Below, in pieces: positions 44,401 to 53,700 of a stretch of 64,000 nt of DNA. The notes beneath the pieces are model-generated. The model did not search any database, was not told the DNA's origin, and worked only from the letters and a program-made list of their open reading frames with translations. A program made the translations under genes and the position numbers. The stretch is from an uncultured Carboxylicivirga sp. (GTDB lineage: Bacteria > Bacteroidota > Bacteroidia > Bacteroidales > Marinilabiliaceae), in NCBI RefSeq assembly GCF_963674565.1, contig NZ_OY771430.1, positions 5,518,001-5,582,000 on the forward strand, in the 5' to 3' direction. Positions within the stretch are counted from its first letter, which is position 1; each line of letters starts with the position of its first letter.

Positions 44401-44787
44401 ATACCAGGTAGTAGCAGAGCCATTCATATCGAATGATATACTCAGGTTGTCGGCACTGGCAGGATTTGTAAGAGGGTAGGAGCCTGTTTTGTATTTTAAT
44501 TCCAGTTTATCTGTTTTGATAAACAAGTACCCGTTTTTTATTTCAGAAGTATATTGAGGAACGGGTAAGTTCCGGTTCACTACAACAAATGAAGCCCTGT
44601 CTTCGAATTGTTTGGTGTCGCTCCATTCTAGCCTGATGATTTCCGAAGTGAGTATGGAGAATCGCATGTTTCCGGAAATTATAATTGCCTGCTCATTAGC
44701 CATCGGGTTTGTTTGTCCCCTAAGCTGAAAAGTAAAGCTTAAAGCAAACAGTAAAAAAAATAGGAATCTTTCTTTTTTAAATGCCAT
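41431..44787 (-). CDS. GH31 glycosidase with SusE/F-type domains, no T9SS tag (copy B)
   Basis: 1118 residues from ATG 44787 (frame open to 44994, but the signal peptide MAFKKERFLFFLLFALSFTFQLRG starts here as in copy A). Same domains as copy A up to the second SusE/F-type module, with the nucleophile in VDFWWLDWQQW and GFSGDTWANF around the acid/base. It ends with SSEFKGQYSK, exactly before the Ig-like and T9SS part of copy A. It should therefore reach the periplasm but not the surface, while copy A goes to the surface. First gene of the operon, driven by the operator-promoter at 44891-44957. Confidence 0.93.
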   Translation of the reverse strand: MAFKKERFLFFLLFALSFTFQLRGQTNPMANEQAIIISGNMRFSILTSEIIRLEWSDTKQFEDRASFVVVNRNLPVPQYTSEIKNGYLFIKTDKLELKYKTGSYPLTNPASADNLSISFDMNGSATTWYPGKKDYLNLKGTSRTLDHSNGDNMRGVMEEGLLSRSGWVLIDEAKPNGDTSKSLLLEKKNGQFDWVSERTDYTAIDWYFMGYGHDYKKALADYTKIAGKMPMPPLYSLGYWYSKYERYSEGDFKNIVNEIHQNDIPMDVMVVDMDWHYAGHPDDGGRGGWTGWTWNKSLFPDSQEFLDWLHDKNLKVTLNLHPADGVALDEENFEPLADELNLPKNETVKWDIENETFYQAFFKNIIRPHENRGVDFWWLDWQQWLLTPGVKDLGNTFWLNHVFYNDMKVNRPDRRPMIFHRWGGLGNHRYQIGFSGDTWANFPTLAFQIYYNSTASNVAYGYWSHDLGGHNQAGENNPELYLRWIQFGIFSPITRTHATNAPHIERRIWKYPNFELMKEAVKFRYAMIPYIYTYSREAYDTGLSLCRPLYYDSPEENEAYKQETSYMFGNEIMVSPVVEASDYTIGTASKHFWLPEGKWIEGETGAILNGNQKHLRSYAQDEIPFFYKEGAVIPMYPDINHLKERPESLIIQFIPGENGSFSLYEDDGDNQQYQQGEYTTTLITQQTNSSQGSYVINPREGAFTGMPEARYYQLKLLSKLPAQKVTVNGKQYPYSQNPKEGCWSYDSKLLAITIHTPSISCSSQIKIKVKYDRKQAASEKLIAGKQGQIKRLIQCNDSLQNKLGDKMPEVFGMLAAAQQRIAEKPDKTLDELQWIDENIEKAFDLLLETDNAPVKEINEWKKFIINSFNKENTSDYGVTEPNEEIGYNTDGSSLWITGSAIPGQTAILTEDPTLTAGFFRYHGELLTGEFKIMNTPTVQPNTKYYIPAEQEVNAVGSYSMKLTNDTNAQGWKVTIPDKYYKIKVNTKAETLSSDLFSAKADLYIIGGATEAGWDSGRAIRLKKDLNNPNLFIFSGTLQNAVTGDDRNQFKLLGQTNWGPVAFHPATQQEPLLQSKYLFQNLPGDHKWAIDPAKQGHYVIKVDLFQETISSEFKGQYSK

Positions 44788-44890
44788 TATTAACGGTTTT
44801 TTTATCAAATGCAGTATGTCTGTTGTATTTAAATAGTTGCAATGAGGAAATGCAGAAAGTGATGTTACTTTCCATAATATCACTTCAGTA

Positions 44891-44957
44891 CAAATATAGA
44901 TTCGATCATAAATGGCAGTTGTTTCAATCTTGTCAATTTCGTGTAAAATTCTTTCAA
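44891..44957 (-). promoter_or_regulatory. PUL operator and promoter, site 1 (GH31 operon)
   Basis: Minus strand: TTGAAA (44957-44952), 4 nt, TTTACA (44947-44942), 5 nt, TTGACA (44936-44931), then exactly 32 nt and TATATTTG (44898-44891). Half-sites repeat at 10-11 bp, one helical turn. The leader to the GH31 copy B start is about 100 nt. The intergenic region also holds the HTCS promoter on the other strand. The same layout recurs at 49462-49528 and 60153-60219. Confidence 0.75.
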
Positions 44958-45083
44958 AGGTTTGCAAATAGAAGAAAATTGCTTCTTTTTGCATTAATAT
45001 TACACAACACTGTTAAGGTTCAATTCATTAGTGAATTTGCATTTAATTTAAGGATTACAAATTATTTAAATGTGTCACGATGA

Positions 45084-45114
45084 TTTGTTTTTAGAGTGAT
45101 TGATCCAAGTTTTG
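45084..45114 (+). promoter_or_regulatory. Promoter of the HTCS gene
   Basis: TTTG (45084-45087), 19 nt, AAGTTTTG (45107-45114; one mismatch to TAnnTTTG). It ends 10 nt before the ATG at 45125, so the leader would be only a few nucleotides. Confidence 0.5.
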
Positions 45115-45124
45115 TGAGTAAAAT

Positions 45125-48100
45125 ATGAGCTATAAATTCCTACTTTATTTTAGTCTTTTAATGCTTGTTGTATTTATTAATATTCCAGGCTATTGTAATA
45201 ATAAACCCTCTTTTATAAGATATGGGGTTGAGTCTGGTTTAGCACAAAATACTGTTCATTGTATACTTCAGGACAAGCAAGGCTTTATGTGGTTTGGTAC
45301 CAAAGATGGCTTATCCAGATTTGATGGATATGAATTTCGTAATTACAGGAATGATAGTAGCGATCCCAATAGCATAGGAAATAATTGTATACGGTCAATT
45401 TTTCAAGGTGAAGATGATGCCATTTGGGTTGGTACTGATAATGGGGTGTATACTTATAATCCGAAGAAAGATAATTTCGATTTTTTCGATGTTAAAACAC
45501 AAGCTGGCCTTAAAATTGAAAAGGAAGTTAACGATATTAAACAAGATCAGAATGGAGTCTTCTGGTTTGCTGTTGATTGGCAAGGAGTTTTTTCATTTGA
45601 TCCGCAATCTAATATGCTTACATTTTATGAATTAAATGCTATTGTAAATGCATGGTGTATACATGTTGATTCTAAGAATAAAGTATGGATTGGAACACAT
45701 GGTGGAGGATTAAATTACTTCAACAAATCTGCGAATAAATTTGAAAAGGCTGATTTTATATTCCATGATGAGGCAAATTCAAACATTAACGATATATACC
45801 AGATTTTTCAGGATAATTATAACAATTTACTCATTACTACTGCCAATAGTGGAGCAATGAAATTGAATCAGGTGACGAATGAAATGGAATCATTTGCTCC
45901 GCTAAAAAATTATTCATCGTTGTTTATAAGAGATGTAGTTCGAAAAACAGAAGAAGAGTTGTGGTTTGGCACAGGTAGTGGTATTTGTATCTACAATGAT
46001 AATCGGCAAAGTATTGAATTTTTGCAGCATAGTTATCTTGATCCGTATTCTTTATCTGATAATGCAGTATATGCGGTTTATAAAGATAGAGAAGGAGGAA
46101 TTTGGGTTGGGACCTATTTTGGAGGAGTTAATTATTATCCTTACCAATATACTCCATTCAACAAATATTACCCTGTGCAGGAGCATCCTGATCCTAATTT
46201 TTTAATTGGCAGAAGAATTAGGGAGTTTCAATTATCAAGTGACGGATTTTTATGGATTGGTTCTGAAGACGGTGGTTTAAGCATATTTGATCCTAAGTCA
46301 GATAGTTTTAAAAGTATGCTTCCGGATGGAAAGCCTGGTTCTATATCATTTAATAATATTCATGGATTATATATTGATGAGGATCAGTTATGGATTGGAA
46401 CTTATAATCATGGTTTGGATATAATGGATACCAAGACACGCAAGGTTATTCGCCATTACGAAAAAACAGATGAAGAAAACTCATTAATTGATAACAGTAT
46501 TTTCTCAATTTATAAAGATCATTCAGGAAGAGTTTGGATTGGAACAATTTATGGTTTGTGTTACTATAATGCATTAACAGATGATTTTACTCGAGTCTCA
46601 TCTTTAGGAAATATTTTTGTTAATGACATACTGCAAACAAAGAATGGGTTGATATGGGTTGGTACTTTAGGTAAAGGATTATACCAGTTGAATCCTCATA
46701 ACAATGAGTGGACTGTGTTTAAGTATGATGCTGCAGATTCGACCAGTGTCTCTCACAATAAGATTATATCACTTTTTGAGGATAGTAAAAAAAATCTTTG
46801 GATCACTACCGAAGGAGGAGGCTTATGCAGATATAATGCTAATGAGAATAATTTCACGTCTTTTACAACGCATCAGGGCTTACCTAATAATGTTGTCTAT
46901 AAGGTTGTAGAAGATAATTATTCAAATCTTTGGTTTACAACAAACCAGGGATTGGTTTGTATGAACTTAAATGATTACTCAATTAAGCAATATACTCAAA
47001 GCGATGGATTGTTAAGTAATCAGTTTAATTATAAATCCGGAATTAAAGATAATCTGGGAAATATATATTTTGGTGGATTAGAGGGATTTATATCATTCAA
47101 TCCTTCTTCGTTTATACCCAATGAATGTGCGCCTACAGTTTATGTCACACAATTTGAATTATTTAATACAATAGTACGATCAGAGGATACTGATTCACCT
47201 TTAAAAACTGCTATCGAGTTTACAAAAGAGATTGTTCTTAAGCATAATCAATCAACATTTGGTTTTAGTTTTGCAGCACTAAGTTATGTAGCTCCGGAGA
47301 AAAATCAGTATGCATACATGCTTGAAGGATTTGATAAGGATTGGATTGATGCTAAAAATTCTCATAAAGCTCGCTATTCAAATATCCCTCCAGGCAACTA
47401 TACATTTAAAGTAAAAGCTACAAACAATAATGGAGTCTGGAGTGATAATTTGGCATATGTCTCGATTTATATAATTCCGCCTTTTTACAAAACAATATGG
47501 GCGTATCTTTTGTATGCAGTTTTTTTTATTGCAAGTATATTCTTCTTAATTTTCTCATATAGAGATCGCCAGAATAAAAAAAATAAACGTCGCCAGGAAT
47601 TATTCGAGAATGAAAAAGCTAAAGAAATTTACGATGCAAAAATTGCTTTTTTTACCAATATAGCACATGAAATTAGAACGCCTTTAAGTCTTATAAAGGG
47701 ACCTTTGGACTATATTTTAAATTCAAAAGTATCTGAGGAGGAGAAGGAACAGAATTTGAATGTTATTGATAGGAATACAAGCCGATTATTAGATTTAAGT
47801 AATCAACTATTAGATTTTAGAAAAACAGAAGAAAAAGGTTTTCAGTTGAACTTTATATCTATTGATATAAGTCAATTGGTTACAGACATCTACTTAAGAT
47901 TTAAAACTACAGCTCAACGTAGAAATCTAAACTTTGAAATCAAAAATTTACCTGATAAATTTTATGCAGACGTTGATAAAGAGGCTTTAACAAAGATACT
48001 TAGTAATCTTTTTTCCAATGCTTTAAAATATGCTAATTCAGATATTCGGCTGGATTTTGAAATTGAGGAAGATATATTTCATCTAATAATCACTAGTGAT

Positions 48101-49126
48101 GGAAACAAAATCAAAAAACATCTGGAAGAAAAGATATTTGAACCATTCTATCAAATTAATGATCATGAGGCGAAGCATGTGGTGACTGGAACGGGTTTAG
48201 GACTTCCCTTATCTCGTTCATTGTCTGAACTTCATGGAGGTAAGCTAATTTATTTACAAACGGATGATGATCAGAATAGTTTTCAGCTGAGTTTGCCTGT
48301 ATCACAGACAACAACTTTGAAATACGAAACTATTTTGGATATTGATCACGAACAGGTTCAATCAAGAGAAAATAAGCAAACAAAGTTTTCTGTTTTAATT
48401 GTAGAAGATGACGATGAACTTAGATCCTTTTTGTATCATCAATTAAAGAAACATTATAAAGTTGTGAAAGTATCTAATGGAGCTGAAGCAGTAGAAAAGC
48501 TAAACAGAGAATCTGTTGATCTTATTATTTCTGATATTGTTATGCCGCTGATGGATGGTCTGCAACTTTGCAAAGAGGTTAAGTTAAATTTAAATTACAG
48601 TCATATTCCTATCATTTTATTGACAGCAAAAACGAATTTGCAATCTAAAATTGAAGGTCTCGATGCAGGGGCTGATGCATACCTGGATAAGCCATTTTCG
48701 ATGGAACACGTTTTTGCTCAGATATCAAATTTATTATCTAATAGACAGAAACTTAAAGAGGCATTTATAAGCTCTCCTCTTACAAAAATTAAATCCATTG
48801 CACCTACTAAAGCTGATGAGGATTTCCTTAAAAATGTAAACCAGGTTATTAATGAAAATATTACCGATGTTCAATTTAATGTTGATCTTCTTGCCAGTGC
48901 ATTAAATATGAGTCGTTCAAGCTTACATCGAAAAATTAAGGGCGTATCAGAATTAACACCAAATGAATTTATCTTGTTGGTGAAGTTGAAAAAAGCTGTT
49001 GAATATCTTCAGGAAGGATATAAAATAAATGAGATCTGTTTTATTGTTGGGTTTAATTCTCCGTCATATTTTTCAAAAGTATTTAAGAAACAGTTTGGTG
49101 TTTCTCCGAAGAATTGGAATCAATAA
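45125..49126 (+). CDS. Hybrid two-component system regulator (HTCS) of the PUL
   Basis: 1333 residues. A signal peptide (to about 25) and two seven-bladed periplasmic propellers with repeated W.GT..GL..Y motifs (30-690) come first. A Y_Y_Y domain (700-775) and one membrane helix (about 785-808) follow. HisKA with His848 (FFTNIAHEIRTPLSLIKGP), HATPase with N box (LSNLFSNALKYA) and GTGLGLPLS, a receiver domain with Asp1137 (IISDIVMPLMDG) and Lys in LDKPFS, and a C-terminal AraC-type DNA-binding domain (1225-1333; SRSSLHRKIKGVSELTPNEF...GFNSPSYFSKVFKKQFGVSP) complete it. It senses a glycan fragment in the periplasm and activates the PUL, probably through the three sites with the N32 spacing. Confidence 0.97.
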   Translation: MSYKFLLYFSLLMLVVFINIPGYCNNKPSFIRYGVESGLAQNTVHCILQDKQGFMWFGTKDGLSRFDGYEFRNYRNDSSDPNSIGNNCIRSIFQGEDDAIWVGTDNGVYTYNPKKDNFDFFDVKTQAGLKIEKEVNDIKQDQNGVFWFAVDWQGVFSFDPQSNMLTFYELNAIVNAWCIHVDSKNKVWIGTHGGGLNYFNKSANKFEKADFIFHDEANSNINDIYQIFQDNYNNLLITTANSGAMKLNQVTNEMESFAPLKNYSSLFIRDVVRKTEEELWFGTGSGICIYNDNRQSIEFLQHSYLDPYSLSDNAVYAVYKDREGGIWVGTYFGGVNYYPYQYTPFNKYYPVQEHPDPNFLIGRRIREFQLSSDGFLWIGSEDGGLSIFDPKSDSFKSMLPDGKPGSISFNNIHGLYIDEDQLWIGTYNHGLDIMDTKTRKVIRHYEKTDEENSLIDNSIFSIYKDHSGRVWIGTIYGLCYYNALTDDFTRVSSLGNIFVNDILQTKNGLIWVGTLGKGLYQLNPHNNEWTVFKYDAADSTSVSHNKIISLFEDSKKNLWITTEGGGLCRYNANENNFTSFTTHQGLPNNVVYKVVEDNYSNLWFTTNQGLVCMNLNDYSIKQYTQSDGLLSNQFNYKSGIKDNLGNIYFGGLEGFISFNPSSFIPNECAPTVYVTQFELFNTIVRSEDTDSPLKTAIEFTKEIVLKHNQSTFGFSFAALSYVAPEKNQYAYMLEGFDKDWIDAKNSHKARYSNIPPGNYTFKVKATNNNGVWSDNLAYVSIYIIPPFYKTIWAYLLYAVFFIASIFFLIFSYRDRQNKKNKRRQELFENEKAKEIYDAKIAFFTNIAHEIRTPLSLIKGPLDYILNSKVSEEEKEQNLNVIDRNTSRLLDLSNQLLDFRKTEEKGFQLNFISIDISQLVTDIYLRFKTTAQRRNLNFEIKNLPDKFYADVDKEALTKILSNLFSNALKYANSDIRLDFEIEEDIFHLIITSDGNKIKKHLEEKIFEPFYQINDHEAKHVVTGTGLGLPLSRSLSELHGGKLIYLQTDDDQNSFQLSLPVSQTTTLKYETILDIDHEQVQSRENKQTKFSVLIVEDDDELRSFLYHQLKKHYKVVKVSNGAEAVEKLNRESVDLIISDIVMPLMDGLQLCKEVKLNLNYSHIPIILLTAKTNLQSKIEGLDAGADAYLDKPFSMEHVFAQISNLLSNRQKLKEAFISSPLTKIKSIAPTKADEDFLKNVNQVINENITDVQFNVDLLASALNMSRSSLHRKIKGVSELTPNEFILLVKLKKAVEYLQEGYKINEICFIVGFNSPSYFSKVFKKQFGVSPKNWNQ

Positions 49127-49461
49127 AGAACTTAACTATATGATCAAGCAGAAGAGGAAGATTTAATTATCTTCTGCTATAGGATTATAAGCATTTGTAA
49201 GGTTCAAGTGTAGCATCAATATGTATCAACACGAAAAAAATTACATGTGGTAAATCTATTATTGCTGATCTTTTGGGATATGTTTTATTAATATAGTCTT
49301 TACTTCCTATAAGCATCGACGTTAGTACAGTCGAATTTTAGCGCTACTATAATTATAGCAACATCTTTTACTCTTAATTGAAGATTTAATAAACAGAATC
49401 TATTTTGAGTAGTCATGATTATTTAGTCAAAAATGTTGTAATATTTTTTCAATATCGGCTT
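49127..49461. other. Spacer behind the HTCS gene with a stem-loop
   Basis: AGCAGAAGA (49147-49155) pairs with TCTTCTGCT (49170-49178) just behind the HTCS stop, a possible weak terminator (no T-run). No gene or other signal is seen up to the operator at 49462. Confidence 0.5.
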
Positions 49462-49528
49462 TTGAAAGGAATTTACAAGAAATTGACAGAAATGCTGCCT
49501 TTATTCATTTATGCCACTTCTATATTTG
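49462..49528 (+). promoter_or_regulatory. PUL operator and promoter, site 2 (GH43-SusC-SusD operon)
   Basis: TTGAAA (49462-49467), 4 nt, TTTACA (49472-49477), 5 nt, TTGACA (49483-49488), exactly 32 nt, TATATTTG (49521-49528). Same elements and spacings as sites 1 and 3. The leader to the GH43 start at 49709 is about 175 nt. Confidence 0.75.
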
Positions 49529-49708
49529 AAATTGAATTACAATAATCAAAGCCTGAATCACAAGTAACAGAGTTATCACTTAAATATTGATTATAAAAAA
49601 GACTCATATATAAATTCTAAAAGACTGAAATAGTAATCATTTTTTAAATCATAAAGAAAATAGAATCGAAATAACGACAGAATTAAAAGCTTATCTAAAT
49701 TTTTATTT

Positions 49709-50722
49709 ATGAAAAAACTGTTTTTAACCTCATTTATCGCGTGTCTTATTGTCTGTAGTTGCACAGATCATAATGGCAATTCAGATATAATAGGTAAAGA
49801 AGTCAAACCCACCCATTATTCAAATCCGGTCTACTCTTTGAGTATGCCTGATCCAACTGTTATTAAAGGGAGAGATGGAAATTTCAATGTTTATGCAACA
49901 GAAGATACAAGACATATTCCGGTTTGCAAATCAAAGGATCTTGTTAATTGGGAGTTTTCAGCAACAGCTTTTACTGAAGAAACCCGGCCTAATTTTGAAC
50001 CCAATGGAGGTTTATGGGCTCCTGACATTAATTATATAAATGATCAATACGTATTATTTTACTCCATGTCGGTATGGGGAGGAGGTAATACTTGTGGCAT
50101 TGGTGTTGCTACATCTGCAAGGCCAGAAGGTCCTTTCCAGGATAATGGTAAGCTTTTTAGAAGCAATGAGATAGGAGTTCATAATTCAATTGATCCATTT
50201 TATATCGAGGATGAGGGTAAGAAATACTTATTCTGGGGAAGTTTTTTTGGGATATATGCAATTGAATTGACCGACGATGGTTTGGGCCTTAAATATGAGG
50301 CAGAGAAGCAATTGATTGCTGGAAATGCTTTTGAAGCTACATATATCTATAAAAAAGACAACTATTACTATTTATTTGCATCGATCGGAACTTGTTGTGA
50401 TGGGATATATAGTACATATAAGTTAGTAGTAGGTCGTTCAACTTCACTTTTAGGTCCATATGTAAACAAATCTGGACAAGAAATGAAGAATAATGGATAT
50501 GAGATTATTCTTTCATCGAATGAAAAGTTTGTAGGCAATGGTCATTGTTCCGAAATTATTCAGGATGATGCTGAAGATGAATGGATTTTATATCATGGAA
50601 TTGATGTGGAAAATCCGAATGGTAGGGTTTTGTTGATGGATAAAATAGAATGGAGTGATGGCTGGCCTGTTATCAATGATGGCAGTCCTTCTTTGACATC
50701 AGAAGTGCCATATTTTGAATAA
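49709..50722 (+). CDS. GH43 glycosidase lipoprotein, endo-arabinanase-like
   Basis: 337 residues. Lipoprotein signal MKKLFLTSFIACLIVCSC. GH43 motifs: MPDPTVIKGRDGNFNVYATEDT (base Asp), GGLWAPDINYINDQYVLFYSMSVWGGGNTCGIGVATS, NSIDPFYIEDEGKKYLFWG (middle Asp) and AFEATYIYKKDNYYYLF (acid Glu), then GNGHCSEIIQD with the calcium-type His. This pattern fits subfamilies 4/5 (arabinan endo-1,5-alpha-L-arabinosidase-like). First gene of the SusCD operon; it may act at the cell surface to cut the polymer before import. Confidence 0.88.
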   Translation: MKKLFLTSFIACLIVCSCTDHNGNSDIIGKEVKPTHYSNPVYSLSMPDPTVIKGRDGNFNVYATEDTRHIPVCKSKDLVNWEFSATAFTEETRPNFEPNGGLWAPDINYINDQYVLFYSMSVWGGGNTCGIGVATSARPEGPFQDNGKLFRSNEIGVHNSIDPFYIEDEGKKYLFWGSFFGIYAIELTDDGLGLKYEAEKQLIAGNAFEATYIYKKDNYYYLFASIGTCCDGIYSTYKLVVGRSTSLLGPYVNKSGQEMKNNGYEIILSSNEKFVGNGHCSEIIQDDAEDEWILYHGIDVENPNGRVLLMDKIEWSDGWPVINDGSPSLTSEVPYFE

Positions 50723-50770
50723 TGCTCTTATCCTTAGCTAAAATTTACATTAATCCTGTAATTATAATTT

Positions 50771-53700
50771 ATGAATCATAGAATACTATATTTATTGTGC
50801 TGTATACTCATGTCGAGTATGCACATGAATGCAAATAATAATTCTTTACCAATTGTTGAGATATCTTTAAATCAACAATCTGGTATTCGCATCAATGGTA
50901 CTGTTATGGATCAGGAAAGAAATCCTTTAATTGGAGTAATGGTGCGTATAAAAGGACTTGATCTTAATGCTTTGAATGCAACAACTACAGATAACAATGG
51001 TCATTTTTTTCTGGATGTACCAGGCAAAGAGTCAATACTTGAAATCAACTATATTGGATTCAAGAGCAAGGAAATTACTATTGGATCAAATATTAATTTT
51101 AATATCATTCTGGAAGAGGATATTACAAATCTGGAAGAGGTAGTGGTTACTGGATATGGTAAGCAGAAGAAAATGTCTGTTATTGGAGCCATTGAATCTG
51201 TTAGTCCACAGGATCTTCAGGTTGGTACTACACGTTCAATCTCAAATAATCTAGCTGGTCAGATTGCTGGTGTAATAGCGGTTCAACGATCCGGAGAGCC
51301 AGGATATGATAACTCTAATTTTTGGATAAGAGGTATTTCCAGTTTTTCAGGAAATCAGAATCCTTTGGTATTAATAGATGGAATTGAAAGGGATCTTAAT
51401 AATATTGATCCGGCAGAAATTGAATCTTTTTCTGTTTTAAAAGATGCATCAGCTAGTGCAATGTATGGAGTTCGTGGAGCTAATGGTGTTATTATAATTA
51501 ATACTAAACGAGGTCAGATTGGGGCCCCGGCTGTTGACATCAGAATTGAGCAATCTGTTGCAAGACCTACAAAGCTTCCTGAATTTATTGGAGCAGCTGA
51601 TCATATGCAGCTTTTGAACGATTTAAAAGAAAATAAGTCACAATTACCTTATTCGCAAGAACAAATTTATAGAACCCGTACAGGGTATGATCGTGATTTA
51701 TATCCTGATACTAATTGGTTGGATGAAATAACAGAAGATTACGCTTATACAACCCGTGCCAATTTAACTGTTGGGGGAGGATCAGATTTTCTAAGATATT
51801 CACTTGTTGGTACTTATTTTGGTGAAAAAGGTATGCTGGCAACTGATAATACATTGCCTTACAACACGGCTATTAATCTAAAACGTTATAATATGAGGGC
51901 TAATGTTGATATCGATGTAACTGGAACTACAACATTACGCATGAATATCGGAGGATATCTTCAACAAAGAAGAGGTCAGAACTCAAGCACCGATGATACT
52001 TTTGGAGCCGCTTTCGTAACAAGTCCATTTGTACATCCAACCCGTTATTCTGATGGCACTATTCCTGTCATACCCAACCGTGTCAACCCATGGGCTATGG
52101 CAACGCAAAAAGGATATAAAACATCTACATCCTCTCAAATTCAGTCATTGTTTTCAGTTGAGCAAAACCTGAAAATGATTACTGAAGGTTTAAAAGCAAA
52201 AGTTACATTCTCCTTTGACTCCTATAGCTTTGGAGACATGATAAGAGGAATGAATCCAACATATTATAATGTTGCGACAGGAAGAGATATTGAAGGTAAC
52301 CTGATACATAGTATTTTATCATATGGTGATGATGCATTAGGCCATAGTAAAAGTGGAGATTACGGAAATAAGAGTGTTTATTTTGAAGCAAATACTACCT
52401 ATAATCATCAGTTTAATGGTCTTCATGATGTTGATGTCTTATTCTTGTATAATCAGCAAAGTTTTGATGATGGAAGTTTTCAGCCATACAGAAAACAAGG
52501 AATTGCAGGTCGATTGTCATATATGTTTGACAGCCGTTATATTGCAGAAGTCAATTTTGGTTATAATGGGTCTGAGAATTTTGAGAAAGGTAAACGTTTT
52601 GGCTTTTTTCCTTCTGCTGCCATTGGTTGGCTGATTTCGGAGGAATCTTTTTTGAAAAACAATTTTGATGCTTTAAGTAAATTGAAGCTTAGGGCTTCTA
52701 TAGGAAAAGCAGGAAATGATAATATTGGAGGTCGCAGGTTTGCCTTTATGACTACAATTGCAACCAACACAACTGGATATAATTGGGGAGATACCGGTCA
52801 GATTGGTAGATCGGGTATTACAGAAGGTGAAATAGGCGTTCCTGATTTAAAATGGGAAACTGCCCTGAAGTATAATGCTGGACTGGAATTGGGACTGTGG
52901 AATGAGTTCAACCTTCAGGTTGATCTTTTCAAAGAGGAGCGTAATGATATATTTATGCAACGTACTATTATTCCAAGTCAATCAGGGATAATAAATAATC
53001 CTTGGGCTAATTTCGGACAAGTGAATAATGAAGGAATTGAATTTTCTCTAACATATAACAAAGCAATAAATCAAGATTTTCAAATTGGATTACGTTCAAC
53101 CTTTACCTATGCTAAGAATACAGTTATTGAATATGATGAACCAGAATCGGTAAAAGGAACTCATCGTAGTATTACGGGATTGTCTTTGAACACTCTTTGG
53201 GGACTGCAGGCTGATCGTCTCTTCACTGTTGATGATTTTGATGAAAGTGGAAATTTAAAAGAAGAAATACCTTTCCATAATGTCGGTGCCGCAAATGTTC
53301 GTCCTGGTGATATTAAATATGTTGATCGTAATGAAGATGGAATCATTTCTGATGAAGATGAAGGATTTATTGGAGGAACTGTTGATCCAAGAATGGTTTA
53401 TGGATTTGGAGGTAATATCAACTATAAAAATTGGGATTTTAATTTCTTCTTCCAGGGTGTTGGTGATACCTACCGTATGATTGGTGGATCGACTTATTTT
53501 TTACCGGGTAGTGGACAAGGACTATTGGGTAATGTTTATAGTAACTACAACGATCGCTGGACAGAGGATAATCAATCACAGGATGTTTTTTGGCCACGAT
53601 TATCAGAGGGTCCGAACAAACATAACTACAGAGCATCTACATGGTGGAAACAGGATATGAGTTTTTTAAGATGTAAACTAATTGAACTTGGTTATACATT

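Larger units (their letters stand above)
36817..44787. repeat. Tandem duplication of the GH31 gene (36817-40173 and 41431-44787)
   Basis: Two direct copies of 3,357 bp stand at an exact offset of 4,614 bp from start codon to the point where copy B ends, with no net insertion or deletion. Many blocks over 100 bp look identical (for example 38361-38520 against 42975-43134), while others differ at many third positions, a mosaic pattern that fits gene conversion. A GH43 gene lies between the copies. Confidence 0.85.
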
